64,000 bases of DNA. Origin: Candidatus Poribacteria bacterium. GTDB taxonomy: Bacteria; Poribacteria; WGA-4E; WGA-3G. Shown piece by piece: positions 52,028 to 60,167 of the stretch. Position numbers and translations under genes: made by a program. The stretch spans positions 39,606-103,605 of the forward strand of contig JAPOZO010000035.1 of the NCBI GenBank assembly GCA_026706025.1, given 5' to 3'. The notes under the pieces are model-generated. The model ran no database searches and was not told the DNA's origin. It saw only the letters and a program-made list of their open reading frames with translations. Every line of letters starts with the position of its first letter. Positions within the stretch are counted from its first letter, which is position 1.

Positions 52028-52517
52028 CTATGCCTCGCTCCCAATATCCAACCCCGACAACTTCTCAACAATCCGCACCGTCTCCAAACTGACACTGATA
52101 ACCTTCCGAATCAGATCCACGATGTAGGTCTCATCATCCGCACGGTTCGGATCGTTTACGATGTCGCTGCGTCTATCTGTCTTCACGCGATACTGATCCA
52201 CCACCCACTCCAACGCTGAGCGGTTCCCTAACCGATGTCGCGAGATTGTCGTGGAGGTCTTTCGCCTCCCAGTAGCCGCGCGGCAAGCCGAAGTTGTTAT
52301 CCGTGAGCATACCGTCAACATAAATTGTTGTCCCTTGCAGCGTGCGGAGCGGTTTTTCACAGATAAGCGTTAGATTGTTTTGCCGGGCGTAATGTTGAAG
52401 GAGTGTTGCAAAGGCGAGTCTGACCTCGGTTTCGTTTGTTGCACCGAGTTTTTCATACTGTTTAAGTTCTGTGTAAAAGGTTTGTATCGCTTTATGTGTC
52501 GGTTTGATGTTCCGCAC
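52028..52517 (-). pseudogene. Internally deleted type ISP restriction-modification gene
   Basis: The first about 95 codons from 52517 (AIQTFYTELKQYEKLGATNE, LLQHYARQNNLTLICEKPLR, GLPRGYWEAKDLHDNLAT) match the N terminus of type ISP/helicase-methylase proteins with the nuclease-like YWEAKD motif. In another frame the last about 66 codons (RLGNRSALEWVVDQYRVKTD, NDPNRADDETYIVDLI, VISVSLETVRIVEKL) match the C terminus of the same family. The roughly 1400 residues normally between them (helicase, methyltransferase) are gone. The junction is near 52230-52242. It is a dead remnant. Confidence 0.75.
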
Positions 52518-52608
52518 GCTTTCGTTGAACTCCTGATTTATATTCTACATAGGTTCTATGCTATTATGTCAATTCTGATTGAATTTCTCTTAAAAGCATC
52601 AAGGTTTT

Positions 52609-52690
52609 TGATCATGCCCGGTGCGGTTAGGAGGGAAACACCCAAGCAAAAACACCGCACCTACCGGGTCTGGGTGGACGGTGCGGTTAA
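52609..52690. repeat. Palindromic GGTGCGGT element
   Basis: GGTGCGGT (52620-52627) pairs with ACCGCACC (52654-52661). The loop holds GGAAACACCCAAGCAAAAACA, which recurs almost identically at 55128-55147. A second GGTGCGGTTA follows at 52680. It belongs to the dispersed repeats found also at 54.8-55.3 kb. Confidence 0.55.
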
Positions 52691-52716
52691 TGTAATATAG
52701 ACTTTTAGAAGGACTA

Positions 52717-54699
52717 TTACAGGTCAAATAGAAACGGGTTATTCGCATCGTAATAATATGCGGGTTCCTCTACGGAGGTCCGACTGTCCTTTGTTAAGCG
52801 GATAGGTGCCGAGAATTGTTCGATAATCCCCTTTTGCGCCAGCCATTCGCACGCCAATTCAAATGCGAGTCCACGGCTTCCAAAATGCGTATAGATGTCG
52901 GTTATTGTGCGTTCCTCGCCCGATTCCTCTAAAAAGTCAAGCAGCGGTTTAAACAACGTCTGTAGGTTATCTTCCAAGTAGGTGTCTACCTGTTCAAGTG
53001 CCTCGCGAAGCATCACTTCATCTTTTGGCTTGTCCAACAGATCTATGAAAACAGCGTTGAAAAAGTCAGGATTGTGATCAAGGGCTTGATAGAGAACCTT
53101 CCTGCGTGGTGTTTCACCGTGCATAAGCACCTCAATACATGCCAATTGTCTGACCATATATGTTAGGTAGAGAAACGTATAATCGAAATCCCGCTTGAGG
53201 TGAAACCATTTCTCGGCTTTCGCGAGTACGGTTGTTGCGAAAGCTGCGGCGTTGAGAAGTTGGGAGTGCTTATCCCGTTCACCGACTTGTAGACAGGACG
53301 GGTCTCCGATGGTGAAATTAGCATCTCCATCTACAGAAAGCAAACTATCCTTGGAAAAAAGGACACGACTCTCCGCGAGGATTGAATGGAGCGTGCTGCC
53401 TTGTAGCGTTCCTTCTAACATTTTTCTATAAGCACTGCGGGTATAGAGTCGCACCTGGATCGGGACCCCTTCTTCAATTAATTGATACTGTTTCTGTTTG
53501 AACCTCGTGCCGTCACGGAGAATCAGGGTGATATGGACAGTGGTTTTTTCCCAGACATTGTCTTCAGCAAGGTTGCTGGTGAGAATCGCCGCGAGGATGT
53601 ACATATCCTGCTCGAGTGTGTCCGATATACTCTCGACGGCGCGGTGAATTTGTGCGTGGATATCCCCTTTCAAACGCGATTGAGAAGCATCGCGAGCGAC
53701 AAGAAACACCCTATCAAAAACACTCGCTCCTACAGTGCTATCGCGAGCAGAGCTCGCTCCTACAGTGCCATCGTAGTAATAGGCGGGTTCTTCAACGGCA
53801 ATTTGGCTCTTCGCCGTGAGTTTCAGTGACATCGAAACTTGCCTGATAATCCCCTTCCATGCCAACCATTGGCACACCAGATTGAGCGATCCTTCACCAT
53901 CATCATGTAATCCGCGCCCTAAGTCTGCATACAATTCCGTAATCGAGCGCGGTGCTTTCTGCTCAGCGAGATAATCAAGAACCGGTTGGAAAATAAATTG
54001 CCGTTCATCAAGGTAGGTGTTGACAGCCTTGAGCGCGTCCTGAATAACTGCCTCGCTCTTTTCGCAGTTAATCAGGTCTGTATAGACACGGTTAAAGAAA
54101 TCAGGATTGTAGCGGAGCGCAGGTTGAATCACCTCTCTTGCAGGAATTTCATCGTTCAAAAGCACTTCTATCCGTGCTAATCCTTGCACCACTTCCAATA
54201 GCGATAGAAAGGAAATCAGGCAATCTTTATTCACGTAAAACTGCTTTTCAGTATAGACAAGGCTCGGCAGCGTGCTGGCGATGACGTTGAGCAGTTGGAA
54301 CTGTTTATCGCGTTCACCGATGTTATCGCGGTTTGCGTTCTTATCATACCACTCTTGGATAGATGCATCATGGGAAAAGAGGAGCGTGCTGTGCGAGAAA
54401 TAGGAGTGCATGAAAGACCCCTGTTGCGCGCTCTCAATATTCTGCTTAAAAGCGTTCCGCGGCGTTATACTGGCGTGGATGTTTACGCCGTTTTCAATGA
54501 GCGAGAAGAAAGATTGTGTCGGACGGATGGCATCCTTGCCGATGATTTCGACATCGAGGTCCGATTTTTCCCATACTTGGGCATAGGAAAAACTACCCGC
54601 AACAATCGCTGCGAGGACATAGGGATCTTTCTGAACCTTTTCGACAAGTGCCTCTACTGCTTCGTGGTACTGCTGTTCGATAACGTCTTGGGATTGCAT
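52717..54699 (-). CDS. Tandem nucleotidyltransferase-fold protein (active plus degenerate copy)
   Basis: The 660-residue protein is an internal duplication of about 310 residues. Copy 1 has the pol-beta nucleotidyltransferase motif G35S36...D47LD49V (AGSFSYAQVWEKSDLDVEI). Copy 2 keeps the aligned VWEK but reads TSNLAEDNVWEKTTVHITLI, with no GS and no catalytic aspartates. Both copies share ERDKQ/HxQLLNxxA, the ALxxNPDFFNxVxxDL helix, a C-terminal winged-helix-like QWLAxKGIIxQ and the ending VEEPAYYYD. The linker between them (about residues 316-350) is encoded by REP repeats. The substrate is unknown; regulatory or defence nucleotidyltransferases are possible relatives. Confidence 0.75.
   Translation of the reverse strand: MQSQDVIEQQYHEAVEALVEKVQKDPYVLAAIVAGSFSYAQVWEKSDLDVEIIGKDAIRPTQSFFSLIENGVNIHASITPRNAFKQNIESAQQGSFMHSYFSHSTLLFSHDASIQEWYDKNANRDNIGERDKQFQLLNVIASTLPSLVYTEKQFYVNKDCLISFLSLLEVVQGLARIEVLLNDEIPAREVIQPALRYNPDFFNRVYTDLINCEKSEAVIQDALKAVNTYLDERQFIFQPVLDYLAEQKAPRSITELYADLGRGLHDDGEGSLNLVCQWLAWKGIIRQVSMSLKLTAKSQIAVEEPAYYYDGTVGASSARDSTVGASVFDRVFLVARDASQSRLKGDIHAQIHRAVESISDTLEQDMYILAAILTSNLAEDNVWEKTTVHITLILRDGTRFKQKQYQLIEEGVPIQVRLYTRSAYRKMLEGTLQGSTLHSILAESRVLFSKDSLLSVDGDANFTIGDPSCLQVGERDKHSQLLNAAAFATTVLAKAEKWFHLKRDFDYTFLYLTYMVRQLACIEVLMHGETPRRKVLYQALDHNPDFFNAVFIDLLDKPKDEVMLREALEQVDTYLEDNLQTLFKPLLDFLEESGEERTITDIYTHFGSRGLAFELACEWLAQKGIIEQFSAPIRLTKDSRTSVEEPAYYYDANNPFLFDL
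53689..53764. repeat. REP-like repeats, copies 2 and 3, inside a coding region
   Basis: Copy 2 (53689-53734, 46 nt, reverse orientation) aligns along its whole length with the unit at 18575-18620. Copy 3 (53740-53764) is a shortened 25-nt form, ATCGCGAGCAGAG followed by CTCGCTCCTACA, able to fold on itself. They sit exactly at the junction of the duplicated nucleotidyltransferase halves and are translated in frame as a linker. Confidence 0.85.
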
Positions 54700-55415
54700 T
54701 GGAGCCTCCTATTTTGATGGAACTTGAAGCCGAATTTTGCTGGAAAAAAATAGGGGATTTACTGTTAAAAAATTATACTATAAATCTGTTAAGAGTGCAA
54801 ATTAATTTCAGCAGAAGTTAGGGCTATTTGTAGTAGGTTTTACAGCCAATGATGTGCTTGGAAAGTGCACCATTGGGGTCAATTTAGTCCCGTAGGTTGG
54901 GTTGAACGGTATTGAAAAGGTATATGTCCGTGTGTCAGTACCCTCAAACCTAACTTGTCATCCTATACATCCAAAAACGCAGTGAAACCCAACTTGAGAC
55001 CCTCAGGTGTCCCGAAACGGTAAAGGTGTTGGGTTTCTCTCGGTTTTCTGTTTGACGTGGCATCTCTGGTGCGGGCTGAGTGTTGTGTTATTTTTCAGGG
55101 TTTTGGGAATATCCGTTCAACCTATAGGAAACACCCCAGCAAAAACACCTACGGGAGGATACGGTTTTTTCTAAAATTGACACCTATGGTGCGGTTAGGA
55201 AACCGCCCTACCGGTCCTGAAAAAAATATAGAATTACCGAAATATTTTCTTAAACTTCATCAAACCACACCTATCGGGCCTAGCGGGCAAAATTGGACAA
55301 AAAAACCGAAAACTAAATAGTCCTGAGTATAACTCACGGTTTTCTTGCAATAATTTTGGACTTGCGTTAGTATGTACGGCAAGTACTACCTCACACACAA
55401 ACGGAGAAATACGCG
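54700..55415. other. Gene-free region rich in dispersed repeats
   Basis: It contains GTAGGTTGGGTTGAACG (54892-54908), matched by GTGAAACCCAAC (54982-54993) and TTGGGTTTC (55029-55037), a repeat type I recall as widespread in several phyla. It also holds GGAAACACCCCAGCAAAAACACC (55127-55149, shared with 52634), GGTGCGGTTAGGAAACCGC (55190-55207), and the end sequence shared with the 47060 element. No frame in it looks coding. The last about 100 nt should hold the promoter of the secreted discoidin-like gene. Confidence 0.6.
55233..55280 (-). repeat. Third copy of the 47060/47239 terminal repeat
   Basis: The sequence from ATTACCGAAATATTTTC to CACACCTATCGGGCC matches the right end of the 47239-47283 repeat nearly base for base over 40 nt. 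No paired inverted copy is obvious nearby, so it may be a solo end. Confidence 0.65.
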
Positions 55416-56129
55416 ATGAAATGGACAAAATATGGGTGGGTTGCAATGATAGCGATGCTAATCAGCATACCTGTTGTCTTCGCAGCCCATGAAGAAGATA
55501 AGGGGCCCGAAAAATTCGGACGTTACGAATTCAAGGAACAAGACATTGCAGAAGCAACGGATGCATGTGATGCCGGTGGAGCGTCGGGACCCGAATTCGT
55601 GCCGACAGTTCGTGATAAAGAACCCAACTTGGCACTCCTCAAAGATGCGGAGGCGGAAGCTTCCTCGCAGTTAGAGGGATGGTGTCCGCGTAGACACTGT
55701 ATTGAATATCTCAACGACGGTTTTTACAACAACTGTCGGAGTTGGATCATCGGCCCGGTGCCGGGGTGGGCGCAGATTGACATGGGTGATGTCGCGAATG
55801 TGAACCGTATCTATTTCGCGAGCGATCATGCACAAAATTTCCAAGACCGGACAACCGCTGATTTTGATATTCTCGTCGCGACTACCAAAGCGGATCCAGA
55901 TTCTGAAGCGAACACATGGACAAAGGTTTACACGCACAAGGGAGACCCTATTAGCGAAACAACTGAGTTCACCTTCAAAGATGTAGAAGCACGGTGGTTG
56001 CGCCTCCATATTCGCGCGAACGGTGGCGCGCGTGTTGATGAAATCGAGATTTATGGTGGACGTGATCCGATGGCTGTTGAACCGGACGCGAAACTTACCA
56101 CAACGTGGGCAGAGATCAAAACAGAGTAG
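55416..56129 (+). CDS. Secreted F5/8 type C (discoidin-like) domain protein
   Basis: The 237-residue protein has a signal peptide (residues 8-23, cleavage after VVFA). A discoidin-like beta-sandwich covers about residues 70-215: NLALLKDAEAEASSQLE, YLNDGFYNNCRSWI, GWAQIDMGDVANVNRIYF and ARWLRLHIRANGGARVDEIEIYG. Such domains bind carbohydrates or surfaces. The end VEPDAKLTTTWAEIKTE is shared in pattern with three further secreted proteins in this region. A 14-bp-arm palindrome follows the stop. It starts a plus-strand group of small exported proteins. Confidence 0.82.
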   Translation: MKWTKYGWVAMIAMLISIPVVFAAHEEDKGPEKFGRYEFKEQDIAEATDACDAGGASGPEFVPTVRDKEPNLALLKDAEAEASSQLEGWCPRRHCIEYLNDGFYNNCRSWIIGPVPGWAQIDMGDVANVNRIYFASDHAQNFQDRTTADFDILVATTKADPDSEANTWTKVYTHKGDPISETTEFTFKDVEARWLRLHIRANGGARVDEIEIYGGRDPMAVEPDAKLTTTWAEIKTE

Positions 56130-56139
56130 GATTGCTATC

Positions 56140-56168
56140 TGTAGGCGAGGTTTAAAACCTCGCCTACA
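56140..56168. repeat. Perfect 29-nt palindrome after the discoidin-like gene
   Basis: TGTAGGCGAGGTTT (56140-56153) and AAACCTCGCCTACA (56155-56168) are exact complements around one A. It may act as an mRNA 3' stabiliser or be one copy of a dispersed GTAGGCGAGGTT repeat. No T tract follows, so it is not a classical terminator. Confidence 0.6.
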
Positions 56169-56191
56169 ACAAATAAGGTAGAAAAGAAAAA

Positions 56192-57024
56192 GTGCGATAT
56201 GCCTGCATGAAAACCTTCATCTGGCAGATAACTCTCATCGTTATACTGACGCTGTGTGTTAGTATCGGTTATGCTGAAATTCTGTTTCAGGATGACTTTG
56301 AGGCGAAAAACGCGATTGGTCAGCGGGTCATTGATGAAACGAAATGGATGCCTCTACCGAGTTGGAAGCTCAGCGACAACGCGGATCAGCACGCGGTTTT
56401 AGGCAAAAAAGTGCTTGATATCTGGGGGCATGGTGCCGGATTAAGTATCGCTGAGTTCCCAGAGGAATTTGATTACTATGCCGATTTCAAGACGATGGAG
56501 GGAACCGGCCCCGGGAGTGTCGCACGTTTTGTGTTTCACGCGCAAGAAGATCGAGTGGACCCGCTCAACCTTATTCAGGCAAACAGCATTTATAACTACT
56601 ACTCGGCATCAATCACGACGGAAGGTGCTAAATACTCACCCCAACATATCCGTTGGGCGCGCCACTTCGTGCGCGAAAGAGTTCGGCAAGTTTGGAGCGT
56701 TCCGTTTGCAGACAGACAAAATCGGGAGCGGGACGTTTGGTACCGGGTGAAGTTTGAGGTGCGGGCGAATCAGCAATTTTATGCATACTTGGGTGAAGTT
56801 GGTGCAGACCCGAATGAACTCATTTTCGTAGGGACATGGACCGATGTTAAAAAAGGGTTCGCGCAGGGAAAGATTGGCTTCTCAATGATAGGAAATGTTA
56901 AAGGGGCTGGGGTGAACGCGCCCAATTCGATAATATCGTAGTGACTACGCCGGGATCTCATCCGCTCCCTGTTGCCCCAAGCGGGAAACTGTCTTTGACA
57001 TGGGGTGAGCTCAAGCGCGAATAA
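56192..57024 (+). pseudogene. Secreted concanavalin-like protein with a 3' frameshift
   Basis: The GTG start gives MRYACMKTFIWQ, then a signal peptide ending in IGYA and a beta-sandwich closely related to the next gene (ILFQDDFE, VLDIWGHGAGLSIAEFPEEFDYYADF, YSPQHIRW, WYRVKFEVR, GKIGFSMIGN). In frame it stops at 56941 after 249 codons. In another frame the expected ending RAQFDNIVVTTP...GKLSLTWGELKRE continues to a stop at 57024. A frameshift therefore lies at about 56880-56915, in a GGGGCTGGGG tract. It is either a real mutation or a sequencing error. Confidence 0.75.
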
Positions 57025-57033
57025 GGAGACTGA

Positions 57034-57777
57034 ATGCGATATACCATTTTTTTTACACTTATTTTCCTGACACTCGCTTTGTGTGTTAGCACGGTTTCTG
57101 CAGAAATCTTATTTCACGACGATTTTGAGCGTCAAGAAATCGACCTCGCTCAATGGGCACCGCAAGCGAGTTGGGGACTTAAGGAGAATGATACCCGACA
57201 TGATGTGCTTGATAGAAGAGTGCTCGACGTTTGGGGCGGTGGTGCTGGGTTGACGCTTACCGATTTCCCTGAAGAATTCGACTACTACGCCGATTTCAAC
57301 GCAAAGAACGGCGGTTCGTTGGGGTTCGTTTTCCACGCGAGGAACGACAAATACTTCTATATGCACGAGATTTCAACTGCTGGTTCTAAGTATTCACCGC
57401 AACACATCGGATGGCATATAAACCTTGAGAACAACTGGTCCGTCGAAAATACGCCTTTTGCAGATGAAAAAAAACGTAGGCAGAATGTTTGGTACCGCGT
57501 CAAGTTTGAAGTGCGCAAGAACTACAAGTTTAAGGCATACCTCGGTAAGGTTGGTGCGAAATGGAATAGTCTTGTCTTTGTGGGTGAATGGAGCGATAGT
57601 GAGAAGAGATACGAAAAGGGTAAAATCGGTTTCTACGCGCGAGGCGGTAATCGGGGCGCGGCCGCCCATCACGCGCAATTCGATAATATTTTCGTTACGA
57701 CCCCGGAATTTAATATTTTTTCCGTCGAACCGAAAGGGAAACTCACGGTGACGTGGGGCAATCTGAAAACACAATGA
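57034..57777 (+). CDS. Secreted concanavalin-like (glycan-binding type) protein
   Basis: The 247-residue protein has a signal peptide (residues 4-23, cleavage after VSA). A single beta-sandwich domain starts ILFHDDFERQEIDLAQW and includes VLDVWGGGAGLTLTDFPEEF, LGFVFHARNDKYF, VWYRVKFEVRKNYKF and GKIGFYARGGNRGAAAHHAQFDNI. This resembles DUF1080/LamG-like folds that bind or cleave glycans; no catalytic pair is evident. It is a tandem paralogue of the preceding gene and ends VEPKGKLTVTWGNLKTQ. Its TGA overlaps the next ATG (ATGA). Confidence 0.8.
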   Translation: MRYTIFFTLIFLTLALCVSTVSAEILFHDDFERQEIDLAQWAPQASWGLKENDTRHDVLDRRVLDVWGGGAGLTLTDFPEEFDYYADFNAKNGGSLGFVFHARNDKYFYMHEISTAGSKYSPQHIGWHINLENNWSVENTPFADEKKRRQNVWYRVKFEVRKNYKFKAYLGKVGAKWNSLVFVGEWSDSEKRYEKGKIGFYARGGNRGAAAHHAQFDNIFVTTPEFNIFSVEPKGKLTVTWGNLKTQ

Positions 57778-58781
57778 ACTCTCAAAAACCGTTAGCAATC
57801 GGTATCATCGGTGCTGGCAATATGGGTAGAAATCATCAGGGGACAATAACCCGTTACGGCGCGGGTGTCGTTGCTGTGCATGACGTGCGACTTGAGGCTG
57901 CGCGTGAACTCGCAACGCATGCTGACGGCGCACTTGCTACTACCGATTTAGATGCTTTTTTCGATGTAGAAATGGATGGGGTCGTGATCACAACACCACC
58001 CCCCATTCGCTTTGAACCTATCCAGATGGCGTGCGATCGTGGTATTTCTATGATGGTCGAAAAACCGCCTGCACTGAATATGATTGAAGGTAGAAAGTGT
58101 CTTGAAGCCATTGAGAAAGCGGATGTCATCGCCGCCGTGGGATTTCAACTCCGTTATCATCCGCTCTATGAGCGGTTAAAGGCGTTAATCGCCGCGGAGA
58201 CGGTACACCTCGTCCGAACGGTCTGCACCGTCAATTATTACCTCAGTTTCAGTATGGCACCATGGTTCCTGCAGTATGAGATCAGCGGCGGCCCCTTGCC
58301 GGAACAAGCAGTGCATGTTTTGGATTGTGCGCGGTTTGTTATGGGGAACCCGAAACCCGTGCAGGCGCATGCATTGGCTATTAAAAATATGGCGTTGGAA
58401 CGGACGGAATTCGATGCAGAAAACGCCATCCAGATGACCTATCAGTTGGACAATGGCGTTTTCGGAACGCACATGAACCACTGCGGTACCGAAGGATTTA
58501 CTTTTGAGGTCGAAGTCGTCGGACCGCATTTGCGACTACACGCACACATGACAGATAATACTATTCGCGGGTACCTTAACGGTGAAACTGTTAATGAACC
58601 AGCGGTCTCCGAAAACAGTTTAGGCTTAGACAAAACCGAGGCGTGGCTGCGCGCCATTGAAACAGGCGACAGGACACTCATCCGCTCACCTTTTGCTGAT
58701 GGCGTGCAGACACTCGCCTTAATTGATGCCGCGGTCCAGAGTCGCGACACCGGTAGATTTATCCAAGTGGAGGAACTCTAA
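57774..58781 (+). CDS. Gfo/Idh/MocA family oxidoreductase
   Basis: The protein of about 335 residues starts MNSQKPLAIGIIGAGNMGRNH (Rossmann, GxGNMG). VEKPPALNMIEGRKC carries the EKP lysine near residue 95. The C-terminal domain includes GGPLPEQAVHVLDCARFV, where Gly and His are conserved. It is an NAD(P)-dependent dehydrogenase of a sugar-type substrate. I chose ATG 57774, coupled by a 4-nt overlap to the secreted protein gene; its own stop TAA overlaps the ATG of the UGA-containing gene (TAATG). These three genes therefore form a tight operon. Confidence 0.88.
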   Translation: MNSQKPLAIGIIGAGNMGRNHQGTITRYGAGVVAVHDVRLEAARELATHADGALATTDLDAFFDVEMDGVVITTPPPIRFEPIQMACDRGISMMVEKPPALNMIEGRKCLEAIEKADVIAAVGFQLRYHPLYERLKALIAAETVHLVRTVCTVNYYLSFSMAPWFLQYEISGGPLPEQAVHVLDCARFVMGNPKPVQAHALAIKNMALERTEFDAENAIQMTYQLDNGVFGTHMNHCGTEGFTFEVEVVGPHLRLHAHMTDNTIRGYLNGETVNEPAVSENSLGLDKTEAWLRAIETGDRTLIRSPFADGVQTLALIDAAVQSRDTGRFIQVEEL

Positions 58782-59119
58782 TGGTGGATTGGATCTATTT
58801 TCGGAATAGCTGAAACTCATGCAAAAAAGTGCAAGAGTTTCTTGACACACATAACTTACAAGCAGAAAACCGTACGGACGCTCGAAAAGAACGAATGGAT
58901 GCTGCAGCAGTATGGGATTTGATGGGCAGTGCGGAGCAGATCGTTGTCGCGAAAGGGAAGCGCGTGGAAACTTTCGTGCCGTCTGATGACACACAAGCAC
59001 CGATTCTGAAAGCCGTCCTGGGTCGTAGCGGTAGCCTGCGCGCACCGACAGTCCAGAGTGGAGATGTCTTTTTTGTCGGCTACAATGTAGCACTCTATGA
59101 GAACCCACCGTTTGTCTAA
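58781..59119 (+). CDS. ArsC-like thioredoxin-fold selenoprotein (UGA = selenocysteine)
   Basis: ATG 58781 has GGAGG 7 nt upstream and overlaps the Gfo/Idh stop. The frame reads MVDWIYFRNS, then TGA at 58811-58813, then NSCKKVQEFLDTHN and on to a stop at 59119, giving 112 residues. The TGA sits at the first position of the ArsC/Spx-type redox motif CxxCKKxxxFL, so the site would be U-N-S-C. Downstream parts (VAKGKRVETFVPSDD, LGRSGSLRAPTVQSGDVFFVGYN) match the ArsC-like family, in which I recall both Cys and Sec forms. A SECIS-like hairpin follows the TGA. The alternative is a gene killed by a stop codon, but strong context argues for Sec. Confidence 0.8.
58811..58841 (+). promoter_or_regulatory. 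Bacterial SECIS-like hairpin at the UGA codon
   Basis: Starting inside the TGA, GAAACTC (58812-58818) pairs with GAGTTTC (58835-58841). An A/A mismatch is followed by TGCA (58820-58823) paired with TGCA (58830-58833) around the loop AAAAAG. The apical loop begins about 10 nt after the UGA, with a G in the loop, comparable to bacterial SECIS elements bound by SelB. The whole hairpin lies in coding sequence. Confidence 0.65.
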
Positions 59120-59140
59120 ATCTTACGAGGACGAAAACTG

Positions 59141-59908
59141 ATGGCAACCATTGAAAAGATTTTGATTACGGGTGCAAGCGGATATTTAGCGCAATTTATT
59201 ATTGACCGGTTGCACGGCGCGTATGAGCTGACACTGACTGACATCGTTGAACCGGATCAAGTGCCTGAGAATACGACCTTTATCAAGGCGGATGTGACAA
59301 ACGCTTCCGAAATCGAAGCAGCGTGTGCAGCGCAGGATGCGGTTGTGCATCTTGTTGCCTTGGTCCGAGGACGATCCGATAAACCCGCTTCGCTATTTGC
59401 TGATGTGATGGTGAAAGGCACATGGAATGTTGCTGAAGCCTGCATCCGACAAGGTGTACGGAAGCTTGTGAACATATCAAGTATATCGACGTGTCCGCCT
59501 GCGCCGAGTGCAAAACTGCCTTATGAGGTGGGTGACGATTTCCGGTTCGGACCGGGTGATCTCTACTATGCGCTCGCAAAGTACCTCGGTGAGCGGATCG
59601 GCGCAGCATACCATCAGGCACACGGATTAGATGTAATTCATGTCCGTCCAGGGGTTATCGCTGGCGATGGACAAAACCCCGGTCCAGCAGCCCCTGATGT
59701 TGTAACGGATCCTTGGTTCGTTTATGTGGATCCGCGAGATGTTGCGCAATGTGTCGCTCGCGCAATTGAGACAGAGACGGTAAAGTATGGGGCGTATAAT
59801 GCTGTTGCTGGACGTACCGATTCCCGTTTTTCGTGGCAGCAGGCAGAAGACGATTTGGGGTATTCACCAGAACACAACTGGCCAGATATCCCCGGTGGCG
59901 AGACGTAA
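59141..59908 (+). CDS. NAD(P)-dependent epimerase/dehydratase (extended SDR)
   Basis: The 255-residue protein has the Rossmann motif ILITGASGYLAQFI (residues 7-20), a serine in VNISSISTCPP, and the active-site YYALAKYLGERI (YxxxK). VHLVALVRGR precedes the serine. This is the extended short-chain dehydrogenase family that modifies nucleotide sugars or similar substrates. GAGGA precedes the ATG. It follows the selenoprotein gene by 21 nt and probably completes the Gfo/Idh-ArsC-SDR operon. Confidence 0.85.
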   Translation: MATIEKILITGASGYLAQFIIDRLHGAYELTLTDIVEPDQVPENTTFIKADVTNASEIEAACAAQDAVVHLVALVRGRSDKPASLFADVMVKGTWNVAEACIRQGVRKLVNISSISTCPPAPSAKLPYEVGDDFRFGPGDLYYALAKYLGERIGAAYHQAHGLDVIHVRPGVIAGDGQNPGPAAPDVVTDPWFVYVDPRDVAQCVARAIETETVKYGAYNAVAGRTDSRFSWQQAEDDLGYSPEHNWPDIPGGET

Positions 59909-59939
59909 AGATGCTTATGACACCTGAAAACAATGAACC

Positions 59940-60161
59940 TCAATCAGGAACTACCGATTTATAGAAGCAGCCAATCAGCAAAAGTTACTACAAACAATAT
60001 ATACCTACCTTGATCACGAGAAGGCATCTGGTGCTTTAAATAATAACGGGATTCCGAGGATGGTTCGCGGATATTTCTCTGAAATGGCGTGCGTTATTGG
60101 TGAATGTGCCCGCGTTCTAAAACCCAATGCCCGTCTTTTGATAAAAAATGTCACTGTCTGA
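59940..60161 (+). pseudogene. DNA methyltransferase remnant
   Basis: One frame reads FIEAANQQKLLQTIYTYLD, then NNNGIPRMVRGYFSEMACVI, GECARVLKPNARLLI, and TGA at 60159-60161. The NGIPRMVRGYFxEMAxxIxExARVLKPG pattern is, as I recall, common in site-specific DNA methyltransferases just before their second strand motif. There is no start codon with a ribosome site, and both the N- and C-terminal parts of the enzyme are absent. It is a decayed fragment. Confidence 0.55.
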
Positions 60162-60167
60162 CGTTTG

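Noticed and set aside
58829..59119. Treating the ArsC-like gene as a 96-residue protein starting after the UGA
   Set aside because: That start lies within the hairpin, has no ribosome binding site and would remove the redox motif and first beta strand.
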